A stretch of 59,101 bases of DNA from contig CACMZO010000005.1 in the NCBI GenBank assembly GCA_902618195.1, positions 1-59,101 on the forward strand, read 5' to 3'. Numbering within the stretch: position 1 is the first letter of the stretch; each line of letters starts with the position of its first letter. The translations under genes were made by a program, and so were the position numbers. Positions 26,986 to 35,536 of this stretch are shown here, piece by piece. The DNA comes from an uncultured SAR116 cluster alpha proteobacterium (lineage in GTDB: Bacteria > Pseudomonadota > Alphaproteobacteria > Puniceispirillales > Marisalimonadaceae). Below the pieces are notes generated by a model. That model did not search any database and was not told the origin of the DNA. It saw nothing but the letters and a program-made list of their open reading frames with translations.

Positions 26986-29865
26986 ATGATTTCTAATTTT
27001 TTAAAAATATTTGTTTTTATATTATTAATAATTAACACAACAACTATCACAACTGTATTTGGTCAAAGTAATGATAATGTTATCAACAAATTTATAAATG
27101 TATTTAATAAAGATAAAAAATTAAAAGAGTGTTTTAAAAACACATATGAATGTGCATCAAACGAATACAAAAGGGGGAATTTTAGTAAAAGCTTTTCAAT
27201 TCTAAAATATAGAACAAATCAGTTGAACGATACTATTGCCATGAGAGATTTAGCTTATCATTATCAAAAAGGTTACGGTACAGCTGTTGACTTAAACAAA
27301 TCATTTCAATTATATAAAAAAGCGGCCAAAAGTGGTAACTCATATGCTTTTTCAGATTTAGGCTTATTCTATAAAGAAGGCATTTACGTTCAAAAAAATA
27401 TAAAGAAAGCTATAGAATATTATTTGATTGCAGCTGATAAAGGGGATAGCTTCGCACTTTTCAATTTAGGTGTGATTTACACGAGAGGTAATGATGTCCC
27501 TGTTAATTTTAATAAAGGTTTCGATTATATAAATAAAGCTGCAAGATTAGGTAATTTATTTGCAAAAACAGAGCTTGGATACATATATGAAAATGGAGAA
27601 GGTGTAAGTAAGAATTTACAAAAATCAAAATCTTATTTTTTAGAAGCTGCAGAAAAGAATCATCCAGAGGCATTGGCCAAATTAGGTTTTAATTTTCACA
27701 AGGGTATTTATGGAGAAAAAAACTTATCTAAAGCGTTCAATTATTGGAAAAGCGCTGAAAAATTTAATAATGCTTATAGTTTGTTTAGTTTAGGTAGAAT
27801 GTATTTAAATGGAGAATTTGTTCTAAAAAATAAAGAAAAAGCTTATGAGTATACTAGAAAAGCAGCTAATCTAAATTTTCCAGGTGCGTATACGAATCTT
27901 GGCTATATGTATGATTTTGGAATTTTTTTAAAAAAAGACCAAGACACTGCTATAAAGTTATATCAAATAGCTGCAGAATTAGGAGAAAAATCAGCTAAAA
28001 GTAATCTAGAAAAATTAAATAAGAGCTGGAATCAAGTATCCTCAAATAAGAATGCTACCTTTGACAAAGGGTTTCTTGGAGTTGAGATAGCAATGAACAA
28101 TTCTAATTTGAACTTCAATAATATTTCCTTCAAACAAAACTTTAAAAACAAAGGTGTTATAATTAAAAAAGTTTCTGCTGGAGGTCCTGCTTTTAGAACA
28201 CTAAAATTTGATGATATTATATTAAAAATAGATAATTATTATGCAGACACACCTTCATTTGTCGTGAAACTTATCCAAGAAAAGCAAAAATGTGATGAAT
28301 TAGCTCTAACTATTTTAAGAAATGGTTATTTGATTAATGAAACTATTATTTTGGGTGACTTGAAAACAAAAAATTTGTGTGGACAAAATTATACTAAAAT
28401 TGCTGAAGATAGAGCTGCTGAAGATAAATACCAAATTCCTTCATCTAAATTAAATTGTCGACCCAAATACGCTAGTAATGTCGATGAAGCTAAAAACTAT
28501 AATTGGAATAATTGTATCGGGATAATTGAATATATTGAAGGTAAATGGAAAGGCTTTAGATATGAAGGTGAATTTTTAAATGGATACATGCATGGAAATG
28601 GTTTGGCTTCATATCCATCTGGTGGGAAATACGAGGGTGAGAAAAAATTAGGGAAAAAAAGTGGTATTGGAAAATATAGTTGGACTAATGGTGATAAATA
28701 TATTGGAGAATGGGAAAATGATAAAAAACATGGACACGGCACTTATTTTTATCTAGCACCTGATAAATACAATGGAGATGTCTTTGTTGGAGAGTACTTA
28801 AATGATAAAGCAAATGGAATAGGAACTTATTTTTACAAAAATGGAAATCGATATGTAGGTCAGTATAAATTAGGAAAAAGAAATGGAGAAGGCGCATTAA
28901 TATTTTCAAATGGTGATGTCCAAGAAGGTATATGGAAAAATAATAAATATAAATCTTCAAAAATAAATTTAGCGAAACTGATTGAAAAATCGAATTCTAT
29001 TAAGGACTACAGCAATAAGCCAAAATCCAATAAACTTATTTCCGAAATTATCAAGAACAAATCCAAAAAAATTTCAAATGAATTAAAATTAGAAAAAGAA
29101 AAAAGACTTGCAGAAGAACGTAAACGTAAAGCCTTAGAAAAAGAAATAGCTGCCCTAAAACAAGAAAAGAGAGATTTACTTAAACCTAAAAAGCAACAAC
29201 CAACTAAGGAAATAGGTTCAGGTTTTTATGTAAGTAAATTCAGACACATTGTAACTAATCAACACGTCGTGAATCAATGTAAGAAAATTAGTGTAGGTGA
29301 TAGTATGTCTGCACAGATACCTGCAGACTTAATCGCATCAGATAAACGTAATGATTTAGCAATCTTACAAACTGTATCCATGGAGATGGCCTCAGCTGAC
29401 ACAAAATCATTTGTGCAAAAACTTGCTGTACAGATTGTCCCTGTATTATCCGGAGGTCTTATGAGGTCAGAAGATGTAAGTGGTGGTGAGGAAATACTTG
29501 TAGCTGGATATCCATTAGGCAATATGGTTAGTGATACAATTAAAGTTACTAAAGGTATTGTGAGTGCTACTAAAGGAATGGATAATGACGTGAGTCAATT
29601 TGAAATTGATGCAGTTATCAGAAAAGGTAATAGTGGTGGTCCTATATATGATAAACGAGGAAACATTGTAGGTGTCGCTGTATCAAGGTTAAATGTAAAC
29701 AGAACTGATACAATTAACTTTGGTATTAAAGGTTCTACAGTTAAACAGTTTTTGTCAACACATAATGTTCCAACAAAATGGTCTAATAGACAAGATAAGA
29801 TAGACACAAAAGATATCTACAAAATAGCCTCCAAGCAAACTGTCATGATTGTGTGTCATCATTAA
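26986..29865 (+). CDS. Exported Sel1-PDZ-MORN-trypsin protease fusion
   Basis: Large exported protein of 959 residues. Parts in order: signal peptide (about 1-26); Sel1-type repeats (about 85-345, e.g. L-G-Y-I-Y-E-N-G-E-G-V); a PDZ-like segment (about 362-457, with F-L-G-V-E-I and G-G-P-A); MORN repeats (about 519-655, e.g. Y-I-G-E-W-E-N-D-K-K-H-G-H-G); a charged coiled coil (about 655-735); and a trypsin-like domain (about 742-925). The triad is complete: H760 in T-N-Q-H-V-V, D790 in R-N-D-L-A and S883 in G-N-S-G-G-P. The tail is Q-T-V-M-I-V-C-H-H. The last 748 coding bases before the final three codons are identical to those of the gene ending at 34199. Target is unknown. Confidence 0.88.
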   Translation: MISNFLKIFVFILLIINTTTITTVFGQSNDNVINKFINVFNKDKKLKECFKNTYECASNEYKRGNFSKSFSILKYRTNQLNDTIAMRDLAYHYQKGYGTAVDLNKSFQLYKKAAKSGNSYAFSDLGLFYKEGIYVQKNIKKAIEYYLIAADKGDSFALFNLGVIYTRGNDVPVNFNKGFDYINKAARLGNLFAKTELGYIYENGEGVSKNLQKSKSYFLEAAEKNHPEALAKLGFNFHKGIYGEKNLSKAFNYWKSAEKFNNAYSLFSLGRMYLNGEFVLKNKEKAYEYTRKAANLNFPGAYTNLGYMYDFGIFLKKDQDTAIKLYQIAAELGEKSAKSNLEKLNKSWNQVSSNKNATFDKGFLGVEIAMNNSNLNFNNISFKQNFKNKGVIIKKVSAGGPAFRTLKFDDIILKIDNYYADTPSFVVKLIQEKQKCDELALTILRNGYLINETIILGDLKTKNLCGQNYTKIAEDRAAEDKYQIPSSKLNCRPKYASNVDEAKNYNWNNCIGIIEYIEGKWKGFRYEGEFLNGYMHGNGLASYPSGGKYEGEKKLGKKSGIGKYSWTNGDKYIGEWENDKKHGHGTYFYLAPDKYNGDVFVGEYLNDKANGIGTYFYKNGNRYVGQYKLGKRNGEGALIFSNGDVQEGIWKNNKYKSSKINLAKLIEKSNSIKDYSNKPKSNKLISEIIKNKSKKISNELKLEKEKRLAEERKRKALEKEIAALKQEKRDLLKPKKQQPTKEIGSGFYVSKFRHIVTNQHVVNQCKKISVGDSMSAQIPADLIASDKRNDLAILQTVSMEMASADTKSFVQKLAVQIVPVLSGGLMRSEDVSGGEEILVAGYPLGNMVSDTIKVTKGIVSATKGMDNDVSQFEIDAVIRKGNSGGPIYDKRGNIVGVAVSRLNVNRTDTINFGIKGSTVKQFLSTHNVPTKWSNRQDKIDTKDIYKIASKQTVMIVCHH
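29109..29856 (+). repeat. 748-bp duplication, copy A
   Basis: Identical over its whole length to 33443-34190 (constant offset 4334; I compared the two copies line by line and saw no difference). It covers the end of the coiled coil and the whole protease domain of the 959-residue protein. Identity starts at TGCAGAAGAAC and ends just before the last codons of each gene. Confidence 0.95.
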
Positions 29866-30171
29866 TTTAACATATCTAAGGCTATCTTTGTAACACTCTA
29901 AAAAAACTGGTTATATACCTTAGCTACTCATGCAAGAGTTTTATGTATTTCTCTATAAATTTGTAAGCTATTTCTATTGTCAAAACATTTTTTAATACGA
30001 AACAAACACTGAAACACTGAGTATTAACTATTGTCTTATTTATATTAAAATTATTTATTTTTAACTAAAAGTCTTGAATAAAAAAAGTTGTATGAATTTA
30101 AAAGTAAAAAAATTTATTAGCTCAAAACAAATTTCAATTGAAAATATTTTTTTTTTTTTACAAAATACAGT
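29866..30171. other. Gap with possible relict repeat
   Basis: A 306-base AT-rich gap without a gene. Bases 29889-29946 (TGTAACACT... ending near TTTTATG) resemble 32291-32358, which lies after the next protease gene, suggesting that 3' flanks were copied along with protease genes long ago. A run of 13 T lies just upstream of the next start. Confidence 0.35.
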
Positions 30172-30906
30172 ATGTTTAAATTTAAGTATATTTTCTATCT
30201 GTCTTTAATATATATAATATATTCATTTAATTCATTTGCTTCATCTTGGAAAAAATTAGACACATCAGAGTGCTTCTTAATTAATAATCACCCAATTCTA
30301 AAACCAGAAAAGAATACATGCGCAACATGGAGCAAAAATTATCATCAGATTCATGATGTTTACATTCAGAATAATGAACTTTTTTTTATAGGAGTATTAC
30401 AATTGGCTCAACCAAGTTATTTTTGGAATCATTCTGGAGATATTTATAGAGCTTTAAAGAATCGTACATTTGTAAAACAAAATATAAAATTTAAAAAATC
30501 CTCAAATCCCCCTGTACTTTCTTCGAATTTTTGGAGCAAAAAACCTGACCATTTTGATGTTACTATTACGAACGATAAATATAAAAGCTTTAAATGTTTT
30601 GGGTTTTGGGATGGAAGTACAGCTGGCTACGGCTCTAATAAAAGACATAATTTTTATGGTTTAATTTGTAATACCAGGGGAAATGAATATTCAATAATTA
30701 AAAAAAAAGAAATATTAAATCATTTTTATATAAATCATGAGTACGTTAAAACAGTAAGTAGACCTTGGAATAAAGAACTTTCCAAGGAAATTCAAAACTC
30801 TAATAGTAACCAAAATACTCTCTCTCAAGCTCAACAAGAATGTAAGGAGATTGGTTTTATAGAGAATACTAAAAAATTTGAAAATTGTGTTAAAATGATG
30901 AAGTAA
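30172..30906 (+). CDS. Exported protein of unknown function
   Basis: Unrecognised 244-residue protein. A signal peptide covers about residues 1-24, ending near S-F-A-S-S. The mature part has scattered cysteines and a middle segment with F-K-C-F-G-F-W-D-G-S-T-A-G-Y-G, suggesting a secreted beta-rich fold. The last 27 residues, with A-Q-Q-E-C-K-E-I-G-F, then F-E-N-C-V-K-M-M-K, form a short Cys-x(15)-Cys helix-turn unit that I recall from the ends of other marine alphaproteobacterial proteins. The next protease gene starts four bases after its stop, so the two are probably co-transcribed. Confidence 0.6.
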   Translation: MFKFKYIFYLSLIYIIYSFNSFASSWKKLDTSECFLINNHPILKPEKNTCATWSKNYHQIHDVYIQNNELFFIGVLQLAQPSYFWNHSGDIYRALKNRTFVKQNIKFKKSSNPPVLSSNFWSKKPDHFDVTITNDKYKSFKCFGFWDGSTAGYGSNKRHNFYGLICNTRGNEYSIIKKKEILNHFYINHEYVKTVSRPWNKELSKEIQNSNSNQNTLSQAQQECKEIGFIENTKKFENCVKMMK

Positions 30907-30910
30907 CTTA

Positions 30911-32167
30911 ATGCACATTTTTAATAATTTTACATTTTATTTGTTGATTATTTTCTCAATTTTTTGCGTAAAAATAGTCAATGCTCAAAATAGAGATATA
31001 TATAAAAATTTCTCTAGGATTATTATTAAAATAGAAGATAAAAAATTTGATACAATTATAGCGTACAATACCTTTTATAAATCAAATCCTAAATTCGCTA
31101 AATTTAAACTGCCATTTAATGATGAAATCTGCATTGGAAAGATGATATTAAAAAAATTATCTACTTTTAAATTCATGTGTTCTTCAGGATATACTGCTTC
31201 AGGCACTTATTATCCAAGTAAAAATGCTATTGACGCTTTTGGCAAGGGTGCTGATAGCAATGGAAATAAATTATCATTTAGGCTGAAAGGTGAAGATATA
31301 TCTCTTGAAACTAATTTTCGAAAAATGCTTGTGTTATTTAATAATAAAGAATTGTTTAAGAAAAAAGCAAAAAAAGAACGTAAAAGAAAAGACTTAGAAC
31401 AGAAACTAGTAGATTTAGAAAAAGAAAAGCAAAAGCGTATTGAATTAGAAAAGAAATTAGCTGCTTTACAATCTGAAAAGAAGAAGCAAATAAAGAAAGC
31501 TAAACAAAATGAGATAGGTTCTGGCTTTTATGTAAGCAAGTTTAGACACATTGTTACTAACCAACACGTTGTGAACAAGTGCAAGAAGATAACTGTAGGT
31601 GACAGTATTAGTAAACAAATACGTGCGACACTTGTTGCTTCTGACAAACGTAATGACTTAGCTGTACTTCAAACAATATCAATGGAGATGGCTTCAGCAG
31701 ATACAAAGTCATTCATACAAAATTTATCAATAGAAATAGTTCCAATTGTATCCGAAGGTCTTATGAGGTCTGAAGATGTTAAAGGTGGAGAAGAGATACT
31801 CGTTGCTGGATATCCATTAGGAAATATGGTCAGTGACACAATAAAAGTTACTAAAGGTATTGTAAGTGCTACAAGAGGCATGGATAATAACTTTTCTCAT
31901 TTTGAGCTTGATGCAGTAATTAGAAAAGGAAATAGTGGTGGACCTATCTATGATAAACGAGGAAACATTGTAGGTGTTGCTGTGTCAAGGTTAAGTGTAA
32001 ACAGAACAGACACAATCAACTTTGGTATTAAAGGCTCTACTGTAAAACAATTTCTATCTGCAAATGATGTTCCAACAACTTGGGCAAATAGATCACAAAG
32101 AATTGATACAAAAGATATCTACAAAATAGCCTCCAAACAAACTGTTATGGTTGTGTGTCATCGTTAA
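30911..32167 (+). CDS. Exported trypsin-like (S1C) protease
   Basis: Exported serine protease of 418 residues. A signal peptide ends near V-N-A-Q (about residue 26). An uncharacterised N-terminal domain (about 30-135) contains two cysteines at 74 and 90. A charged coiled coil follows (about 148-200), then a trypsin-like domain (about 201-385). The triad is H219 in T-N-Q-H-V-V, D249 in R-N-D-L-A and S342 in G-N-S-G-G-P. The protease half is clearly homologous to, but diverged from, the two copies at 29109-29856 and 33443-34190. The tail is Q-T-V-M-V-V-C-H-R. It appears to share a transcript with the preceding exported protein. Confidence 0.87.
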   Translation: MHIFNNFTFYLLIIFSIFCVKIVNAQNRDIYKNFSRIIIKIEDKKFDTIIAYNTFYKSNPKFAKFKLPFNDEICIGKMILKKLSTFKFMCSSGYTASGTYYPSKNAIDAFGKGADSNGNKLSFRLKGEDISLETNFRKMLVLFNNKELFKKKAKKERKRKDLEQKLVDLEKEKQKRIELEKKLAALQSEKKKQIKKAKQNEIGSGFYVSKFRHIVTNQHVVNKCKKITVGDSISKQIRATLVASDKRNDLAVLQTISMEMASADTKSFIQNLSIEIVPIVSEGLMRSEDVKGGEEILVAGYPLGNMVSDTIKVTKGIVSATRGMDNNFSHFELDAVIRKGNSGGPIYDKRGNIVGVAVSRLSVNRTDTINFGIKGSTVKQFLSANDVPTTWANRSQRIDTKDIYKIASKQTVMVVCHR

Positions 32168-32542
32168 TGACTCATACAAACATACTGAAAGTCAATAAGT
32201 TTTAACACCTAAAGAACTGACATAAATCAATATCTTCTATATAACTCTCTATGAAACATTAAATTTGTTAAAATCTCATGACCAAATCTGTGTAACACTG
32301 AAAGAATAACTATATACACACCCTTATTGGCTCATGCATAGGTAGAACATTTTTATGCATACGCTTATAAGGTCAGTCCATTACCGGAACATTTTTAACT
32401 TTGAAATATAATTTGCCCATAGACACAGATTTCGCGATTTGTATTTTGGATATGTTGCGAAGCTTTAATATATTAAGGAATATCTATGCAAGCCAACTTT
32501 ATCATGTTACATATGTATCATATAATATATAGGAGTTAATGA
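32168..32542. other. Gap upstream of small lipoprotein gene
   Basis: A 375-base gap. Bases 32291-32358 resemble 29889-29946 after the preceding protease gene. Near 32430-32462 a weak hairpin can be drawn (TTCGC with GCGAA). GGAGTTAATGA just before 32543 gives a good ribosome binding site for the lipoprotein. No gene is seen in the gap, and I cannot assign a promoter. Confidence 0.35.
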
Positions 32543-32872
32543 ATGTATAAAATTAAATTTGTTTTTATTATTATGTTATTTATTTCGTCATGTGCCTCAA
32601 GACCATCTTCAATTGCTGCATCTTATGTTTCTCATGAAAAATACATGGACTATTCTTGTAGTCAACTTGCTACAAAAATGGGTGATGCAAGAGGAGAATT
32701 AAAAAAATATTCTGATATGCAAAACTCTAAAGCAAATATGGATGCAGGTACTGTGTTTTTTGTTTTAATTCCTGCAAGTAAATTGTCTGGAGACCATGAA
32801 GGTGATGTAGCTAAATGGAAAGGTGAGGTTGAAGCTATTAATACAGCTCAAGAAAAACTTAAATGTAAATAA
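32543..32872 (+). CDS. Small lipoprotein
   Basis: Predicted lipoprotein of 109 residues with lipobox I-S-S-C (C17). The mature part has Y-M-D-Y-S-C-S-Q-L near residues 37-45, a helix with charged residues, a hydrophobic segment (about 72-80, V-F-F-V-L-I-P-A-S) and a C-terminal helix ending L-K-C-K. This layout matches a family of small lipoproteins with a conserved Y-x-x-x-x-C-x-x-L start that I recall without a known function. A GGAG ribosome binding site lies upstream. The next gene's start follows one base after its stop. Confidence 0.65.
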   Translation: MYKIKFVFIIMLFISSCASRPSSIAASYVSHEKYMDYSCSQLATKMGDARGELKKYSDMQNSKANMDAGTVFFVLIPASKLSGDHEGDVAKWKGEVEAINTAQEKLKCK

Positions 32873-32873
32873 A

Positions 32874-34199
32874 TTGAAACATATAATTGAAAAAATTAAT
32901 TTCATATTTTTTTTAATTTTAATACTTTTATCAAATCATTTTAAAGTTTTGTATGCATCAGAACTAAATAAATCCGATAGGGAAATATGTAAATTAGCAA
33001 CATCTAAGACTTCATCTTATGGTAATGTATGGGTTGCAATAGATGGTAACTACGGTAAATATGTTAAAGAAGCTTTTTTAAGAGGCTTATTCTGTAATAC
33101 ATATTCAAAAGCAAGTGATAAAAATATTTGTTTAATGTATATTAATTCTTCCAATAAAAATAATAAATTTGAAACCTTTAAGTGGGAAAGAGAAATTAAA
33201 AATAGAAGAATTGATTGTAATCAAATTGATACAAAAAAATGGACCAATGACTATGTATGTTTAATGATTGATGTTAACACTAAATTTTTAAAAGAAGCTA
33301 AACGACGCGGTTTAAAATGTACAGTTAAAAAACAAAAAGAAACTATCATTGCATCTAAAACTAAAAATACTAAATCATCTTTATCATCTGCGGAGTTAGA
33401 CAAAGATAAACAAAAAAGTATAGAACTCCAAAAAAAAGTAGATGCAGAAGAACGTAAACGTAAAGCCTTAGAAAAAGAAATAGCTGCCCTAAAACAAGAA
33501 AAGAGAGATTTACTTAAACCTAAAAAGCAACAACCAACTAAGGAAATAGGTTCAGGTTTTTATGTAAGTAAATTCAGACACATTGTAACTAATCAACACG
33601 TCGTGAATCAATGTAAGAAAATTAGTGTAGGTGATAGTATGTCTGCACAGATACCTGCAGACTTAATCGCATCAGATAAACGTAATGATTTAGCAATCTT
33701 ACAAACTGTATCCATGGAGATGGCCTCAGCTGACACAAAATCATTTGTGCAAAAACTTGCTGTACAGATTGTCCCTGTATTATCCGGAGGTCTTATGAGG
33801 TCAGAAGATGTAAGTGGTGGTGAGGAAATACTTGTAGCTGGATATCCATTAGGCAATATGGTTAGTGATACAATTAAAGTTACTAAAGGTATTGTGAGTG
33901 CTACTAAAGGAATGGATAATGACGTGAGTCAATTTGAAATTGATGCAGTTATCAGAAAAGGTAATAGTGGTGGTCCTATATATGATAAACGAGGAAACAT
34001 TGTAGGTGTCGCTGTATCAAGGTTAAATGTAAACAGAACTGATACAATTAACTTTGGTATTAAAGGTTCTACAGTTAAACAGTTTTTGTCAACACATAAT
34101 GTTCCAACAAAATGGTCTAATAGACAAGATAAGATAGACACAAAAGATATCTACAAAATAGCCTCCAAGCAAACTGTCATGATTGTGTGTGAAAAATAA
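32874..34199 (+). CDS. Exported Cys-pair-module/trypsin-like protease (TTG start)
   Basis: Exported serine protease of 441 residues from the TTG at 32874. An upstream in-frame ATG at 32823 lies inside the preceding gene and would spoil the signal peptide. After the signal (about 1-28) come three short modules with cysteine pairs C39-C74, C86-C115 and C129-C149; the third ends E-A-K-R-R-G-L-K-C, as in the caspase protein. A coiled coil (about 175-220) leads into the trypsin-like domain with H242, D272 and S365. The tail is Q-T-V-M-I-V-C-E-K. From 33443 on it is identical in DNA to the 959-residue protease gene, so the N-terminal modules were joined to a shared protease cassette. Confidence 0.85.
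   Translation: MKHIIEKINFIFFLILILLSNHFKVLYASELNKSDREICKLATSKTSSYGNVWVAIDGNYGKYVKEAFLRGLFCNTYSKASDKNICLMYINSSNKNNKFETFKWEREIKNRRIDCNQIDTKKWTNDYVCLMIDVNTKFLKEAKRRGLKCTVKKQKETIIASKTKNTKSSLSSAELDKDKQKSIELQKKVDAEERKRKALEKEIAALKQEKRDLLKPKKQQPTKEIGSGFYVSKFRHIVTNQHVVNQCKKISVGDSMSAQIPADLIASDKRNDLAILQTVSMEMASADTKSFVQKLAVQIVPVLSGGLMRSEDVSGGEEILVAGYPLGNMVSDTIKVTKGIVSATKGMDNDVSQFEIDAVIRKGNSGGPIYDKRGNIVGVAVSRLNVNRTDTINFGIKGSTVKQFLSTHNVPTKWSNRQDKIDTKDIYKIASKQTVMIVCEK
33443..34190 (+). repeat. 748-bp duplication, copy B
   Basis: Identical to 29109-29856 in the same orientation. It covers the coiled-coil end and complete protease domain. The sequences on either side (first part of the gene, last three codons, 3' flank) are unrelated, as expected for gene conversion or domain copying rather than whole-gene duplication. 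Confidence 0.95.
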
Positions 34200-34304
34200 T
34201 TAAACTCAAGAATTCTTTTAATTTTTTTGTACTTCTATAAATTAATTTCTAAAGGAAATAGTTTTTAGGGTAGAGATATTTCTACAAACAATAAGCAATT
34301 GATC

Positions 34305-35462
34305 TTAAGAAAAAATTTTCATGTTTTTCATAGCATTTAAAAATTCATCTATAGTTTCATTAGTTAAATTCGGATATTTACTTTTTAGAATTTTGAAACT
34401 AATGATCTTTTCATCAAAAGTGAATTTCATTATCTGTATGAATTGATCAGGCACAGGAACCTTATGTTTTTCACTAACTAAAAATAATTTACTTTCCTCT
34501 TCAGATATAGATATTTTATCAGAAACTTGATATTGAACGCCTTCATTTACAATTTTTTCAATCTCGTATCCTACAAGTTTATAAGGCCAATTTTTAAAAA
34601 ACTTTAGAGAATGTTCATAAAGTTCCTCATTATTGATTATTTTATCTAACTCATTCACAATTTTACTATGAAATTGTTTTACATCATTGATTGAGTTTAA
34701 TTCTCTTACATCAGATCTAAAATATTCATTAACTATATAATTTTCCCAATAATACTGAAATAGATCTATAGGTTTCATATATGTTATTCCAAAAGCAATA
34801 TGAATAGCGCCATTTTTTGAAGCTAGTGCATCATGAAACTGACCTCTCGGTATGTAGAGAAGATCACCAGGCTTCAAGAGAACTTGGTCAATAATTTTGC
34901 CACTCTTTTTTGTTCTTTCATCAAATGAGTTTTTAAAAATTGGATGATTAATTGGGTCTTGTTCAAAATTTTCATATATGTTCCAAAGTTTTTCTCCTTC
35001 ACAATGAAGTGCAAATACGTCATGAGTGTCATAATGTGGTGCAAATGCTTGATGGCTTTGCATAGAAAAATATAAATTTGCTTGGCATTTTCCATTTGTG
35101 ATATTTTGAAGGTCGTCTGCTAAAAACTGTATCTCTTTAGAAAAATAGATCAAATCATTTAAAACTAAAGAGGCGCCTTTCTTAATATAATTTGATACTA
35201 CAAGAGGGTCAGGAGACATTTTTGCAAAACCTAAGTCATTTCCATCAGTTGAAAACTTTGAAAATGGGATAATATTTTTATCTAGGACTAAGGAAAAATT
35301 GCTTTGATTCCAACAATTATGCATTGAGATCATTTTGTTGAGATTATTTAGATTCATCACATCTTTCAATGATTGGTTTTCATTTTTTAAATGAACATAT
35401 TTTTTCGAACTTTTTGCTTCTGCCAAAAGCTTTATTTGTTTATCAGAAAAATAATTAGACAT
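34305..35462 (-). CDS. JmjC/cupin_4 domain oxygenase
   Basis: Probable Fe(II)/2-oxoglutarate oxygenase of the cupin_4 (ribosomal oxygenase-like) group, 385 residues. The iron ligands are visible: H143 and D145 in A-P-H-Y-D-T-H-D-V-F, and H210 in P-R-G-Q-F-H-D-A, after K-P-G-D-L-L-Y-I-P. The residues after about 250 are a helical extension, possibly a substrate-binding or winged-helix part. Relatives hydroxylate ribosomal proteins or other macromolecules; the substrate here is unknown. It is the first gene to the right of the island, on the opposite strand to the last protease gene. Confidence 0.82.
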   Translation of the reverse strand: MSNYFSDKQIKLLAEAKSSKKYVHLKNENQSLKDVMNLNNLNKMISMHNCWNQSNFSLVLDKNIIPFSKFSTDGNDLGFAKMSPDPLVVSNYIKKGASLVLNDLIYFSKEIQFLADDLQNITNGKCQANLYFSMQSHQAFAPHYDTHDVFALHCEGEKLWNIYENFEQDPINHPIFKNSFDERTKKSGKIIDQVLLKPGDLLYIPRGQFHDALASKNGAIHIAFGITYMKPIDLFQYYWENYIVNEYFRSDVRELNSINDVKQFHSKIVNELDKIINNEELYEHSLKFFKNWPYKLVGYEIEKIVNEGVQYQVSDKISISEEESKLFLVSEKHKVPVPDQFIQIMKFTFDEKIISFKILKSKYPNLTNETIDEFLNAMKNMKIFS

Positions 35463-35536
35463 TTTTAACTAGTCCTTTGTTAAAGAATAAATTAAATTTA
35501 CGTATATATATATATAAATATTACATAAAGTTTAAC

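Larger units (their letters stand above)
19363..34199. mobile_element. Putative genomic island at tRNA-Gly
   Basis: The segment begins at the 3' end of tRNA-Gly, carries a decayed tyrosine-recombinase N terminus 82 bases inside, and holds genes unlike the compact core on either side: a caspase protein, four related exported proteases, envelope lipoproteins, a coiled-coil pseudogene and a perfect internal duplication. Intergenic gaps of 300-570 bases contrast with the near-zero gaps outside. I did not find a second copy of the tRNA 3' end, so the right border at 34199 is only the end of the last related gene. Island status is inference. Confidence 0.5.

Noticed and set aside
29274-29807. Antisense open frames of 82 and 70 codons inside the protease cassette (also at 33608-34141)
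   Set aside because: They repeat only because the underlying cassette is duplicated, lack ribosome binding sites and lie opposite a conserved protease domain.
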